From: Martinezella calliandrae | Lineage (GTDB): Bacteria; Pseudomonadota; Alphaproteobacteria; Rhizobiales; Rhizobiaceae | Length of the DNA: 64,000 nucleotides | Assembly (NCBI RefSeq): GCF_030272695.1 | Contig: NZ_JARFYN010000003.1 | Span: forward strand, 62,001-126,000 | Direction of reading: 5' to 3' | Shown here: piece after piece, positions 54,479 through 63,557 of the stretch | Numbering within the stretch: position 1 is the first letter of the stretch | Layout: every line of letters starts with the position of its first letter | The notes under the pieces: model-generated | Told to the model about the DNA's origin: nothing | Databases searched by the model: none | The model's input: only the letters and a program-made list of their open reading frames with translations | Position numbers and translations under genes: made by a program

Positions 54479-55567
54479 TTAGCCGTTCCTGGCGAATTCG
54501 GTCTGTTCCATGCCGATCGCAGCTGCAGCCGCCTTCGCGGAATTCCTCAACCAGTCTGCCTCTCGCTTGTCGAGGTCAGCCAGAATCACTGGAATGCGGG
54601 AGGCGTCATCGGCATGGCTATTGGCGATCTCGAAGCCCATCAGGTCTAGCATGGCCGGCGACAGCAGGATCTGCGCATCGCCCTCAACTTCGATCTTGCG
54701 GCTGTTCGGCGACAGTCGGCGGATCAACAGGTTGTCGGTCACCTGGTAATGTGGATCGGGAGAGCGGGCACGGCCTGAGGCAATGACGGCCGTGCGGATC
54801 ACAGTGTCGGACGGATTGTGCCTGAGTGACCATACGGACTGGGCGAGCGCCTTGACCTCGCGGACGACCGGCCCCCCACGCCACTCGACGTTGGTGACGA
54901 AGCGCGGCCGGCCGAGACTGCCGGTACCGGCCGTGCGCGGCTTGGCGATGAAGGAGAGCCCACCATCCGGCAGCGACCGCCGCAGCGCCTCGAGATAGGG
55001 CGTCGGCACAGGTTTGGCGGGGAGCGGCAGATCACGGTATTTGTCCCAGAATGCCTTGCGCTCGCCATTCGAGAGAAGCACGTCATTGCGCAGCCACTTG
55101 TAATCACGCTCCAGAATGACGGGCGCAGGCGCCTTCAAACCGCGGCGATAGCCGCCAAGGATCGCCTCGGCGATGGCGCGCGATGTCGGGGAGCTGGAGT
55201 TTCGTGCCAGGATCGCACTCGTCGCCAGGCGCACGAGGTCGAGCGCATAGGGCATGACGGCCGCGTCGTCGAAATCATTGGCACCCCAGACCAACCGCCC
55301 CTCCTCGTCGCGCCAGGTGCCGAAATTCTCCAGATGCGTATCGCCAATCGCCAGCACTTGCGGAGCATTCGCAAGATCGGGGCAGATGTCGAAGATCGTC
55401 TCGGCCCAACGCCAATAAGTGGCGCGCAGGAAGACGAAGGCGCCGCTCTTCATCTTCTTGTACTTCTTGTCGAGATCGGCCTCCACAAGGTCGCCACCGA
55501 GTTGCGCACGCATCCAGGTTTCAAAGGCCCTGGTCGATTGCAGTATCGTCGTCATCTCGTTTCCCAT
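54479..55567 (-). CDS. DUF2252 protein
   Basis: A 362-residue DUF2252 protein. Clear features are GDTHLENFGTW and WGANDFDDAAVMPYALDLVR, together resembling the catalytic HGD and DFD blocks of aminoglycoside-phosphotransferase or HipA-like kinases. An ATP-dependent kinase activity is plausible but unproven. It stands alone, convergent to the hydrolase gene. Confidence 0.82.
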   Translation of the reverse strand: MGNEMTTILQSTRAFETWMRAQLGGDLVEADLDKKYKKMKSGAFVFLRATYWRWAETIFDICPDLANAPQVLAIGDTHLENFGTWRDEEGRLVWGANDFDDAAVMPYALDLVRLATSAILARNSSSPTSRAIAEAILGGYRRGLKAPAPVILERDYKWLRNDVLLSNGERKAFWDKYRDLPLPAKPVPTPYLEALRRSLPDGGLSFIAKPRTAGTGSLGRPRFVTNVEWRGGPVVREVKALAQSVWSLRHNPSDTVIRTAVIASGRARSPDPHYQVTDNLLIRRLSPNSRKIEVEGDAQILLSPAMLDLMGFEIANSHADDASRIPVILADLDKREADWLRNSAKAAAAAIGMEQTEFARNG

Positions 55568-55714
55568 CCAATCTCATGTTGAGCATTATCGAAACCTGGC
55601 CATCACAGAAAAACAAGCCGATCACCCATCGTTCCTTCAAGGTGGAATTCGATCGCATCGCCCTTGTCCAAATTATCCTGCCATGTCAATTTCGCACCCG
55701 CGAAAGGGAACAGG

Positions 55715-56164
55715 ATGACCGAGGAAAACAGCGGCGACTTTCGAGCGCGCATTCGAACGAGCTTCCGCCGGCAGGCGGCGATGACGACGATTGGCGCGGA
55801 ACTCACGCGCGTGGAGCATGGCATGGTCGAAATCGAGATGCCATTCGACGTGAAGCTGACGCAGCAGCATGGTATCCTGCATGCCGGCATCATCGCGGCG
55901 GCGCTGGATTCAGCTTGCGGTTTTGCCGCCTACAGCGTCATCGACCCTTCGGCTTCGATCCTCACCATCGAATTCAAAGTCAATCTGATGTCGCCGGGAC
56001 GGGGCGAGCGTTTTCTCTTTCGCGGTGAAATCACCAAGCCCGGCACTACAATCATCGTCGCTGATGGAAGAGCCTATGCCATCAGCGACGGACCTGCCAA
56101 GCTGATTGCCTCCATGACCGGTACAATGATGGTCATCCGAGGCCGAGAGGGAATTACCGGATGA
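55715..56164 (+). CDS. PaaI-type hotdog thioesterase
   Basis: A 149-residue hotdog protein. ATG 55715 (MTEENSGDFRARI) follows GGGAACAGG; the frame is open from 55664. The hotdog helix and catalytic region are HGILHAGIIAAALDSACGFAA, with SILTIEFKVNLMSP. PaaI-type enzymes hydrolyse acyl-CoA esters. It overlaps the nucleosidase gene by four bases and is co-transcribed with it. Confidence 0.85.
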   Translation: MTEENSGDFRARIRTSFRRQAAMTTIGAELTRVEHGMVEIEMPFDVKLTQQHGILHAGIIAAALDSACGFAAYSVIDPSASILTIEFKVNLMSPGRGERFLFRGEITKPGTTIIVADGRAYAISDGPAKLIASMTGTMMVIRGREGITG

Positions 56165-56802
56165 AATTCGAACTGAAACGTGTATCGGGAAAATCGATCC
56201 TGTTCGTCATGGCGGCAGAGGCGGAATACGGCCCCTTCCTGCGCTCCCGCATTGATCCGCTGATGACCGGCGTCGGCCCGGTCGAGGCCGCCATTGCCAT
56301 GACGCGGGCGCTCGCTCAGCTGGAAGCGCAGGACGATTTGCCGGACATGGTGGTTTCGCTCGGGTCGGCTGGATCTTCCAAGCTGGAACAGACGGAGGTT
56401 TATCAGGTCACTTCGGTTTCCTATCGCGACATGGACGCTTCGCCTCTGGGCTTTGAGAAGGGCCGTACGCCTTTCCTCGACCTGCCCGCCACAATCGAAC
56501 TGCCGTTGCGCATTCCCGCCGTCCCGGAAGCGAGCCTTTCGACCGGCGGCAATGTCATCTCCGGCCTTGATGCCTATGGCCGGATCGCCGCCGACATGGT
56601 GGACATGGAAACTTTCTCCTTGCTGCGCGCCTGCCAGATTTATGATCGGCCGCTGATCGGCCTGCGCGGCATTTCGGACGGCGCGATCGAGCTGCAGCAT
56701 ATTTCCGGTTGGACAGAGTACCTGCACGTCATCGACCGCAAGCTCTCCTATGCAGTCGACGGGCTGTTTACCGCGCTCGAGGACGGCATATTCTGGTTCT
56801 GA
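56161..56802 (+). CDS. 5'-methylthioadenosine/S-adenosylhomocysteine nucleosidase family
   Basis: A 213-residue PNP-fold protein. It begins with ILFVMAAEAEYGPFLRSRID and contains TGVGPVEAAIAMTRAL (phosphorylase-type glycine loop), VVSLGSAGSSKLEQ and the VDMETFSLLRAC motif (Met-Glu ribose contact) with GISDGAIEL. It is smaller than E. coli MtnN (about 232) and lacks its N-terminal extension. Coupled to the thioesterase gene. Confidence 0.85.
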   Translation: MKFELKRVSGKSILFVMAAEAEYGPFLRSRIDPLMTGVGPVEAAIAMTRALAQLEAQDDLPDMVVSLGSAGSSKLEQTEVYQVTSVSYRDMDASPLGFEKGRTPFLDLPATIELPLRIPAVPEASLSTGGNVISGLDAYGRIAADMVDMETFSLLRACQIYDRPLIGLRGISDGAIELQHISGWTEYLHVIDRKLSYAVDGLFTALEDGIFWF

Positions 56803-57115
56803 TCAACATTTTGGGCAACATCATCGACGACCTAGTGTTTATTGCACGTCCTGCGATCGGAACTGACAGAAGTTTGTTGCGTATCTTGCTGGCGCTTGGA
56901 TTTATGATTTTTGCTATCTCTAATCTTCTGGCGATCCGTGCGATCAATACGCAGCCTACCCAAATAAGATGCTCATACAGACGCCATATAAAAATGTCGC
57001 CAAATTTGGCGAGCCGCTTTTGGAACCTGTCCTTTGGGGCTTCCATGTTGGTGCGGACATTTTAGTTCTTCTGAGCATTTTCTACTTCCGGGATTACCGC
57101 ACGAAACCGGCTTAG
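56803..57115 (+). pseudogene. Small membrane protein gene with a probable frameshift
   Basis: In the 421-base gap before guaA one frame encodes RSLLRILLALGFMIFAISNLL-AIRA (a membrane helix), and a second frame, from about 56940, continues DQYAAYPNKMLIQTPYKNVAK and ends GADILVLLSIFYFRDYRTKPA at TAG 57113-57115. Together they look like one two-helix membrane protein disrupted by a one-base loss (or two-base gain) near 56930-56960. The exact 5' end is unclear. The rest of the gap (57116-57223) shows no gene. If the shift is false, the second part could start at ATG 56969. Confidence 0.4.
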
Positions 57116-57223
57116 GGCTTCCACAGCCAATGCGGTTCGATGTAGGACAATCGGGACAATAAAATCGGCTCCGGCGCGATTTGCCCGATTGCCAGGGAAA
57201 GCGCTTTTCATTAAAGGCTCGCC

Positions 57224-58786
57224 ATGACCCAGACAGCACATCCAGATACCGTTCTCATCGTCGATTTTGGCAGCCAGGTGACGCAGCTCATCGCACGGCG
57301 CGTGCGTGAAGCGGGCGTCTATTGCGAGATCGTACCCTTCCAATCCGCCGAAGCCGCTTTCAAGCGGCTGCAGCCGAAAGCGGTGATCCTGTCGGGCAGC
57401 CCAGCCTCGACCGTGGATGAAGGCTCGCCACGAGCGCCACAGATCATCTTCGACAGCGGCCTGCCGGTTTTCGGCATCTGCTACGGCCAGCAGACCATGT
57501 GCATGCAGCTCGGCGGCAAGGTGGAGAGTGGCCATCACCGCGAATTCGGCCGCGCCTTTCTCGACGTCAACACTGATTGCGCCCTGTTCGAAGGTCTCTG
57601 GTCATCCGGCTCTCGCCATCAGGTCTGGATGAGCCACGGCGACCGCGTCACCGCGCTGCCGGAAGGCTTCGAGGTCGTCGCCACCTCCTCGAATGCGCCC
57701 TTTGCCTTTATCGCCGACGAGAAGCGCAAATATTATGGTGTGCAGTTCCATCCGGAAGTGGTGCATACGCCCGACGGCGCCAAACTAATCAGCAATTTCA
57801 TCCATAATATTGCGGGTATCAAGGGCGATTGGTCGATGTCGGCCTATCGCGCCAAGGCGGTGCAGGCGATCCGAGAGCAGGTCGGCGATAAGCGCGTTAT
57901 CTGCGCGCTGTCCGGCGGCGTCGATTCCTCCGTCGCGGCACTGCTGATCCATGAAGCGGTCGGCGATCAGCTCACCTGCATACTCGTCGACCACGGCCTG
58001 ATGCGCAAGGATGAGGCCGCAAACGTCGTTACGATGTTCCGCGAGCATTACAATCTGCATCTGTTGCATGTCGACGCCTCTGATCGCTTCATCGGCGAGT
58101 TGGAGGGCGTCAGCGACCCCGAAACCAAGCGCAAAATCATCGGCCGCCTCTTCATCGAGACCTTCGATGAGGAAGCCAAGAAGCTCGGCGGCGCCGATTT
58201 CCTTGGTCAGGGCACGCTCTATCCTGACGTGATTGAGAGCGTTTCCTTCACCGGCGGTCCCTCGGTTACCATCAAGTCGCACCACAATGTCGGCGGCCTG
58301 CCAGAGCGCATGAAGATGCAGCTCGTGGAACCGCTGCGCGAACTCTTTAAGGACGAAGTGCGCGTACTCGGCAAGGAGCTCGGTCTTCCCGACAGCTTCA
58401 TTGGCCGCCACCCCTTCCCCGGCCCCGGTCTCGCGATCCGCTGCCCCGGCGGCATCACTCGCGAGAAGCTGGAAATCCTGCGCGAGGCTGACGCCATCTA
58501 TCTCGACGAAATTCGCAAGGCCGGCCTTTACGACGCTATCTGGCAGGCCTTCGCCGTGCTGCTGCCAGTCCAGACCGTCGGTGTCATGGGCGACGGCCGT
58601 ACCTACGAATTCGTCTGTGCGCTCCGCGCGGTCACCTCCGTCGACGGCATGACTGCCGATTTCTACCGTTACGACATGGAATTCCTCGGCCGTGCAGCAA
58701 CCAGAATCATCAATGAAGTCAGAGGGATAAACCGCGTGGTGTATGACGTGACGTCGAAGCCGCCCGGTACGATCGAGTGGGAGTGA
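57224..58786 (+). CDS. guaA: GMP synthase (glutamine-hydrolysing)
   Basis: A 520-residue enzyme that aminates XMP to GMP. The class I glutaminase domain has [11 protein letters not shown] (nucleophile Cys) and [10 protein letters not shown]; the ATP-pyrophosphatase domain has [16 protein letters not shown]; the dimerisation domain contains [14 protein letters not shown], the KSHHNVGG loop and the C-terminal KPPGTIEWE. Full length is normal. The 3' end of guaA is a known target for integrating islands, and the region after it here differs in character. Confidence 0.96.
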   Translation: MTQTAHPDTVLIVDFGSQVTQLIARRVREAGVYCEIVPFQSAEAAFKRLQPKAVILSGSPASTVDEGSPRAPQIIFDSGLPVFGICYGQQTMCMQLGGKVESGHHREFGRAFLDVNTDCALFEGLWSSGSRHQVWMSHGDRVTALPEGFEVVATSSNAPFAFIADEKRKYYGVQFHPEVVHTPDGAKLISNFIHNIAGIKGDWSMSAYRAKAVQAIREQVGDKRVICALSGGVDSSVAALLIHEAVGDQLTCILVDHGLMRKDEAANVVTMFREHYNLHLLHVDASDRFIGELEGVSDPETKRKIIGRLFIETFDEEAKKLGGADFLGQGTLYPDVIESVSFTGGPSVTIKSHHNVGGLPERMKMQLVEPLRELFKDEVRVLGKELGLPDSFIGRHPFPGPGLAIRCPGGITREKLEILREADAIYLDEIRKAGLYDAIWQAFAVLLPVQTVGVMGDGRTYEFVCALRAVTSVDGMTADFYRYDMEFLGRAATRIINEVRGINRVVYDVTSKPPGTIEWE

Positions 58787-58914
58787 GTAGGAACAAACGC
58801 GGGCCTGCTTTGCGCGGAGACTGCTGTCGATCGAGCTTCACTGGCGTTCGGAAGCAAGTCATTGCTGGTGCAGAATTGATCCGTCGCCAGTGGCCGGGCG
58901 TCATGTCTTCCCAC

Positions 58915-59046
58915 TCACGGAAAGCGCGCACCTGCCGCACAGGCCCAGGCGAAGACATCGCCAATGCGGGAATAGAGCGTCGGCGCGGGTCCCTCGGCGC
59001 GAGCGGTGACACGGCCTTGCGCGTCCGTAATTGTTAGAAGCACATT
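58915..59046 (-). pseudogene. Remnant of an apolipoprotein N-acyltransferase-like C-terminus
   Basis: One minus-strand frame reads LTITDAQGRVTARAEGPA followed by PTLYSRIGDVFAWACAAGA and a stop at 58915-58917. The pattern S-ITD-GRV and TLY-R-GD-AW is typical of the end of Lnt (nitrilase fold plus last helix). Upstream it is cut by a stop at 59047-59049, so only about 40 codons remain. The other parts of the 461-base gap 58787-59247 show no recognisable gene. Confidence 0.45.
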
Positions 59047-59247
59047 TCACGCCGCGCGCGCCATCGCAAAGCCGGTGGAAGGTGCTGCGAGCCGCGCCAA
59101 ACCGAACGCCAAATTAGCTACAACGGCGCAAATAAGAAAGTGACGCTCCACAAGCCGGTTAAGGAGGCGCTTTAGATGAACACCGGCGCGGGGACCCGAC
59201 TATAAGCAAACGCACCGACGCGGCCGTAGGCCGAAATGCGTGCATGT

Positions 59248-59931
59248 TCATTGACCGGCGGTGTTTGGAGCGCGGGGTGTGGGGCCTTCATTGAACCCAA
59301 GTGACAGAGAACGTTGCCTGGCTTCAAACATCGAATACAGGGCCACTATCAAGACGTTGGGTATCCACGAGGTAAACGCCAGAATCGGAGACATGCTGGA
59401 ATAACTGCTGTAGCCCAACGCGAAACCGATCGGAATCTGCAAGCGTAGCGCGACTGCTCCGAAGGTCATTGCATAGCTGAATCGCATTAGTAGCCGATGC
59501 CACTCAAACCTTCCTTGCACAACGGAAATCCAAGCGGCCACAGTAGTGCCTACCCACAATACCGCGAGGATCCCAAAGCCGACACTGGCGACCAACCCTC
59601 CTGAAGCAAATGGTGACGTAGCGAACGCTCCTATTCCGCCTATAACGCATGCCAGGACATAAACTCGACCGAAACAGCGATGCAGCTTCGGATGGCGCAT
59701 TCGTATTCCCGGAAAAAATTGGAACGGTCCGAGGACCAAAGCGGCGGGAGCTATGAGCATGTGCATTAGCGCTTGGAGAGGCGCTTGCAATATGACAGCC
59801 TCGATATTCGGATCGATATCCCACCATATGCCACCCAGCGCGGCGTAGTAGCGCGAGGAGTACAGTGTTACGATTACGGCGAGTACAACCATAAGGCCGC
59901 ACCCAATGCGGGGGATGTATCTCTTAAGCAT
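59248..59931 (-). CDS. DUF2306 membrane protein
   Basis: A 227-residue membrane protein with about six hydrophobic segments. I start at ATG 59931 (MLKRYIPRIGCGLMVVLAVI), with AAGGG eleven bases upstream, because the earlier start at 59991 would include an insertion-sequence end. The DUF2306 marks are HMLIAPAALVLGPFQFFPG and HRCFGRVYVLACVIGG, where His residues in the helices suggest heme or quinone contact. Function unknown. It is the first intact gene beyond the guaA boundary. Confidence 0.75.
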   Translation of the reverse strand: MLKRYIPRIGCGLMVVLAVIVTLYSSRYYAALGGIWWDIDPNIEAVILQAPLQALMHMLIAPAALVLGPFQFFPGIRMRHPKLHRCFGRVYVLACVIGGIGAFATSPFASGGLVASVGFGILAVLWVGTTVAAWISVVQGRFEWHRLLMRFSYAMTFGAVALRLQIPIGFALGYSSYSSMSPILAFTSWIPNVLIVALYSMFEARQRSLSLGFNEGPTPRAPNTAGQ

Positions 59932-59949
59932 CTGCGTAGGACCCTTGCC

Positions 59950-59964
59950 GGCTCTGTTGCAAAA
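59950..59964 (+). mobile_element. IS6-family terminal inverted repeat relic
   Basis: The sequence GGCTCTGTTGCAAAA equals the 14-base terminal repeat of IS6100-type elements (GGCTCTGTTGCAAA) plus one base. The orientation would place the element to the right, but no IS6 transposase and no matching right end were seen down to 61000. It is best read as a scar of a past insertion or deletion. Confidence 0.45.
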
Positions 59965-60062
59965 TTTTCTCGTCATAGAATGTAATTCCACTTGAGTTGC
60001 TGCCTGAAAAGCTGATTTTTTGATAATTTACTGCCTCCGATTTCGGGGTCGCTGTGAGGCAC

Positions 60063-60354
60063 CTAGAAGGAAGGCAGCCTCGTACTGGCGTGGTGGCTCC
60101 TCGAGCGCGAAAGCAAGAAATGCTTCGCTCGCCGCATGGAGCCATGAATGGGGTTGCGAAGCCATTCCTCCCATGCCGACATGCCGTTTAGTATGAGCGC
60201 GTTCATCAGGGCCTCGTTATCCGGATAGTGCCGGTAGATGGCCATCGCGGTAAGACCGACGTCCTTGGCAATCGTACCCATGGAGACGCCGGTAGGTCCC
60301 TCCCGCTCAAACCGCCTGCTTTGCGGCGTCGAAAATTTGCAGCATGGTTGCCAT
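60063..60354 (-). pseudogene. TetR-family regulator remnant, frameshifted and truncated
   Basis: ATG at 60354 starts MATMLQIFDAAKQA, then runs into TGA because of an extra G; in the next frame the helix-turn-helix continues FEREGPTGVSMGTIAKDVGL and TAMAIYRHYPDNEALMNALI, ending soon after WEEWLRNPIHG in unrelated sequence at 60063. So the repressor has its DNA-binding domain but not its ligand domain. Removing one G at about 60311 restores the frame. Confidence 0.75.
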
Positions 60355-60370
60355 GTATACATCGTATACC

Positions 60371-60901
60371 ATGGAACTCCAGCAGTGGATATTTCCGCAG
60401 CGGTTCTTCCGGGAGAGATTGAAGATCGGCGAGGGTGGCGAGGAAGGGCGCGACAACGACATCGTGCGGGCGACGTTCGAGCGCACCGGCGCGAGCGTGA
60501 TGGGCAAACGCATGTTCGACCTCGGAGAGCAGGCGTGGCCCGAGGAGGCACCGGTTTCACACGCCGGTCTTCGTCGTGACGCACGAGAAGCGTGACCCCT
60601 GGCAGCGATTGGGTGGGACGACCTTCTACTTCGTCAACGACGGAATCGAGACCGCGCTCCACCACGCGCGCGACGCAGCCGCCGACCGAGACGTCCGCAT
60701 CGCAGGCGGCGGCGCAACGATCCTGGAGTACGTGAACGCCGGCCTGATCGACGAGTTCTCGATCGCGCTCTCACCCATGCTGTTCGGCTCCGGAATCCGG
60801 TTGTTCGAGGGCCTGAATGCGGGCAGCTAGCCCTGGATTCGGTCCACCCAGAGCAGACGCAGCGCGTCACCCACCTGACCTGCGCAATCCGGGAGCGGTA
60901 A
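60371..60901 (+). pseudogene. Dihydrofolate-reductase-family (RibD C-terminal-like) remnant
   Basis: The plus strand encodes, in two main frames, RERLKIGEGGEEGRDNDIV and TGASVMGKRMFDLGEQAWP, then VVTHEKRDPWQRLGG, FVNDGIETALHHARDAA and RIAGGGATILEYVNAGLIDE. The break between the frames is an extra G at about 60550 (CCGGTTTC where CCGTTTC is expected). A second break near 60830 precedes VTHLTCAIRER and a TAA at 60899-60901. The N-terminal 40 or so residues of the family are missing. The remnant is divergent from the TetR remnant, a common pairing. Confidence 0.7.
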
Positions 60902-61061
60902 CTGTCTCAACCTCAACGCTCCCTCCCCGAGATCAGCAGCGCGTGAGATGGTGCAAACGTCGGAAGCCGGCGCGGCGGACGAGTCCCAAGGCGCCCTCCC
61001 CGGAAGTGCCCGATCGCCAACTTTAGCAATCGGGCCTATCCAAGAAACAGAGTGACGGCCC

Positions 61062-61502
61062 TTACCTCACGTTGATGCTCATGCCGCTGATATCAGCATT
61101 GACCTGTAGGCCAACCTGCCTGCCTGTGAGTTCGAGTTGTGCGCCCTTGTCATTGGTCATAACGATCATCTGGGCTCCTCTGCCGACCGCGCCGCCACCA
61201 CCCGCTGCACCATATACGCCCGTCACATCTTGGGCGCGGCGTATGTGGCGCACGGTACCATTGAAATACGTCTTGGAGGCGCCGAAGGCGAGGCCCCCGG
61301 AGATGCCGCCGATCGAGACCGGATATCGGTGACCGTGGAAGGTCAGCGTGCCCTCGCCGCCGGAACCTCCGACGAAGAAGGCGGCCTTGTAGACGGCGAA
61401 GTGGATGGTGCCGCTGTCGGCATGCGCGGCGCCGGCAAAGCTAACTCCCGCGGCGGCGATGGCGGCAACCGCCACTGATCGAAATTTGGATGAAATCTTC
61501 AT
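61062..61502 (-). CDS. Secreted protein of unknown function
   Basis: A 146-residue exported protein. ATG 61502 (MKISSKFRSVAVAAIAAAG) begins a signal peptide ending at AHA-DSG (about residue 29). The mature part is glycine-rich and seems all-beta: FFVGGSGGEGTLTFHGHRYP, GAAGGGGAVGRGAQ and a terminal ADISGMSINVR. I do not recognise a named family. A ribosome site GAGGAG lies a few bases upstream. The 160 bases before 61062 and the 295 after 61502 contain no gene. Confidence 0.7.
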   Translation of the reverse strand: MKISSKFRSVAVAAIAAAGVSFAGAAHADSGTIHFAVYKAAFFVGGSGGEGTLTFHGHRYPVSIGGISGGLAFGASKTYFNGTVRHIRRAQDVTGVYGAAGGGGAVGRGAQMIVMTNDKGAQLELTGRQVGLQVNADISGMSINVR

Positions 61503-61797
61503 GATAAGATACTCCTCAAGAGCGCCGCTTACCCAGTCGGCCGGGCACGACGTCAGCGTCGTATCAAAGTTATAATTCAACAATTTCGCACGCTATTAGT
61601 TCCAAGGCACGGCAATAACAAAGCGTTAGAGCAATCAAATAACCAAGTGCGAAAGAGGGGTGAGTAATGAAGGCCCCAGGATGTAGGGGCGTATGAATGG
61701 CGGATGTCCGCTGTCGAACGTCTCGACTGATTGGGTGCCCCGATCAGCTGTCGGGACCGGAATGCGGCGACCTGAAATTTCAATCAGACGCGCCGGT

Positions 61798-62307
61798 TTA
61801 TCGACCTAGCAACATCCCCACGCGCGATGCGAGCAGCCTGACGATGAAGCCTGGGGCATAGCTCCGATAGCTCGGCACGTCGTCGGGAAGTACTGCACTA
61901 TCCGGCTTGAACTTCGTGCAAATCCGAAACTGCAGTGGCGGGAGTTCTCCGCGAAATCGCGCTCTGTATGCCGAAACCCAGTGTGGACCTCTATCGAAAT
62001 TCATGAACACGGCCGAGTTGCAGCACGTGGCGACAACTCTGTTTGTGGCCGAGGTTTCCTTAAGCTTGTAGCCCTTCAGCAATTCGGCGCCGTTGGAACA
62101 CTCGATGCGGTCTTTTCGAAAGAGGATGTATGCGGTTCCGCCATCGGGATCGCGTATGGCGCCAGCATTCGGCAAAGATTCGATCTGCTCTGCGCCCTTC
62201 TGGCAATCGTCGCAATAGCAGACGCTGCTTACGATCGGCCTGCCGAACGCCTTGAGTTCAACGCTGCCGCAGGAGCATGTCACGGTCATGGTGGGTACAC
62301 TTATCAT
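61798..62307 (-). CDS. GFA/CENP-V family protein
   Basis: A 169-residue zinc protein of the GFA fold: TCSCGSVELKAFGR at the N-terminus and CYCDDCQKGAEQ, followed by CCNSAVFMNF. It lacks the third CxxC pattern of standard members and has a longer C-terminal part. ATG 62307 is used; ATG 62289 is a shorter choice. Divergent from a TetR regulator, which probably controls it. Confidence 0.78.
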   Translation of the reverse strand: MISVPTMTVTCSCGSVELKAFGRPIVSSVCYCDDCQKGAEQIESLPNAGAIRDPDGGTAYILFRKDRIECSNGAELLKGYKLKETSATNRVVATCCNSAVFMNFDRGPHWVSAYRARFRGELPPLQFRICTKFKPDSAVLPDDVPSYRSYAPGFIVRLLASRVGMLLGR

Positions 62308-62357
62308 TTGCCGGTAATCACCTTATGATTGCCCATTGCATCGATGCGAACATCAAA

Positions 62358-62376
62358 CTAGACCGTCCAGTACTAG
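62358..62376. promoter_or_regulatory. Imperfect dyad between GFA and TetR genes
   Basis: CTAGAC (62358-62363) and GTACTAG (62370-62376) form an imperfect inverted repeat with CGTCCA between, 16 bases before the TetR start. It is a plausible TetR operator. Confidence 0.35.
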
Positions 62377-62391
62377 GAGTCAATCTCGGGA

Positions 62392-63048
62392 ATGACCACT
62401 ACGCCATCAGCAAGTGCTTCAGAGGAGCTCGAACAGCAGGGCCGGTCGGCGCAAAAGCGACGGGCCATTCTCGATGCGGCGACAGGGGTGTTTCTGCAAA
62501 AGGGCTATCTGGCCACTAATATGGATGAGATCGCAGCACTTGCGGCGGTGTCGAAACAGACCGTCTACAAGAATTTTCCGGGTAAGGAGACGCTGTTTGT
62601 GGAGATCGTGAGCAGTGTGACCAGCCGCACCGGCGATCGGGTTCACAATGAGATGCCGGACTTGGCCGATGGCGAAGATGTTGCCGAGTATCTTCAGCGC
62701 TATGCGTACCGACAGCTTACCATTGTCCTCACGCCGCGCGTCATGCAACTGCGCCGATTGGTGATCGGCGAAGTCGGCCGTTTCCCTGATCTGGCGAAGG
62801 CACTCTTTGACGGTGGACCCAAGCGCGCGATGGCGGCGATGGCCGCATTGTTCGTGCGCTTGGCCGATCGCGGTCTCCTTGCGATCGATGATCCAGCCGT
62901 CGCCGCTTCGCAGTTCAATTGGTTGATAATGGGCGAGCCGTTGAACAGGGCCATGCTGCTGGGTGACGATGCAATTCCGAAACCGGCGGAGCTTCGACGG
63001 CACGCCGCAGCCGGCGTGCGCGTGTTCCTTGCGTCATACGGCAAGTGA
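62392..63048 (+). CDS. TetR/AcrR-family regulator
   Basis: A 218-residue TetR protein. DNA-binding domain: RRAILDAATGVFLQKGYLATNMDEIAALAAVSKQTVYKNF, quoted in two parts here as RRAILDAATGVFLQKGYLAT and MDEIAALAAVSKQTVYKNF. The ligand domain is of the AcrR C-terminal type (QLRRLVIGEVGRFPDLAKAL). It is divergent from the GFA gene, with a dyad between. Confidence 0.85.
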   Translation: MTTTPSASASEELEQQGRSAQKRRAILDAATGVFLQKGYLATNMDEIAALAAVSKQTVYKNFPGKETLFVEIVSSVTSRTGDRVHNEMPDLADGEDVAEYLQRYAYRQLTIVLTPRVMQLRRLVIGEVGRFPDLAKALFDGGPKRAMAAMAALFVRLADRGLLAIDDPAVAASQFNWLIMGEPLNRAMLLGDDAIPKPAELRRHAAAGVRVFLASYGK

Positions 63049-63161
63049 GGGAAGTGCAAGGACGCTGCGACAGTAGAGCTCAATATCGAAGCGCTAAGTC
63101 GTTCGATGCTGGTCGAAGCTTTCCGCCCGCCGTCTTTGCAAGAAGCGGCGGACGGCAGGGT

Positions 63162-63330
63162 CTATTTCCAGCGCAATCGCTTGGTATATGCTTCGCGGGC
63201 CGCCGCCATTTCCGCCATTCTCGCATGAAGTTCGGCTCGCGCCTCCCAACAGCGTTGATACTCGACAAGCCGGCTGACGGGCCACGTCGGCATCATAGGC
63301 GACGGCGGCATAGCGCAGCGTTTGTGACAT
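63162..63330 (-). pseudogene. Small ORF with a one-base insertion
   Basis: ATG 63330 starts MSQTLRYAAVAYDADVA in one frame; the adjacent frame supplies PVSRLVEYQRCWEARAELHA and ends KRLRWK at the TAG 63162-63164. The span is 169 bases, one more than 56 codons. Joined, they give a 55-residue protein with a long helical C-terminus of unknown family. The frames may be coincidental. Confidence 0.35.
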
Positions 63331-63557
63331 AATCGGTTCTGAGCGACAGCGGTTGATAGATGCGGCGCGACTAGAAGACGCCAGGTACGAGATGCCAGCG
63401 GACTTTTGCGCAATATTCGCTATAACCGCACAAATTCTCAGCAAGAAATTTTTAGTGAGTCGCTCTTCTGCGCCCGGCCTGTCTTGGTTCCGCTCTCGAG
63501 TAGTATCGGATCGTTCAAGATGCACAGCGCACGGCGGAAACCCGATACGACGTCGAG

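Noticed and set aside
58777..59037. Plus-strand open frame after guaA
   Set aside because: Its composition is arginine- and serine-rich without motifs; the minus strand carries the better supported Lnt-like remnant.
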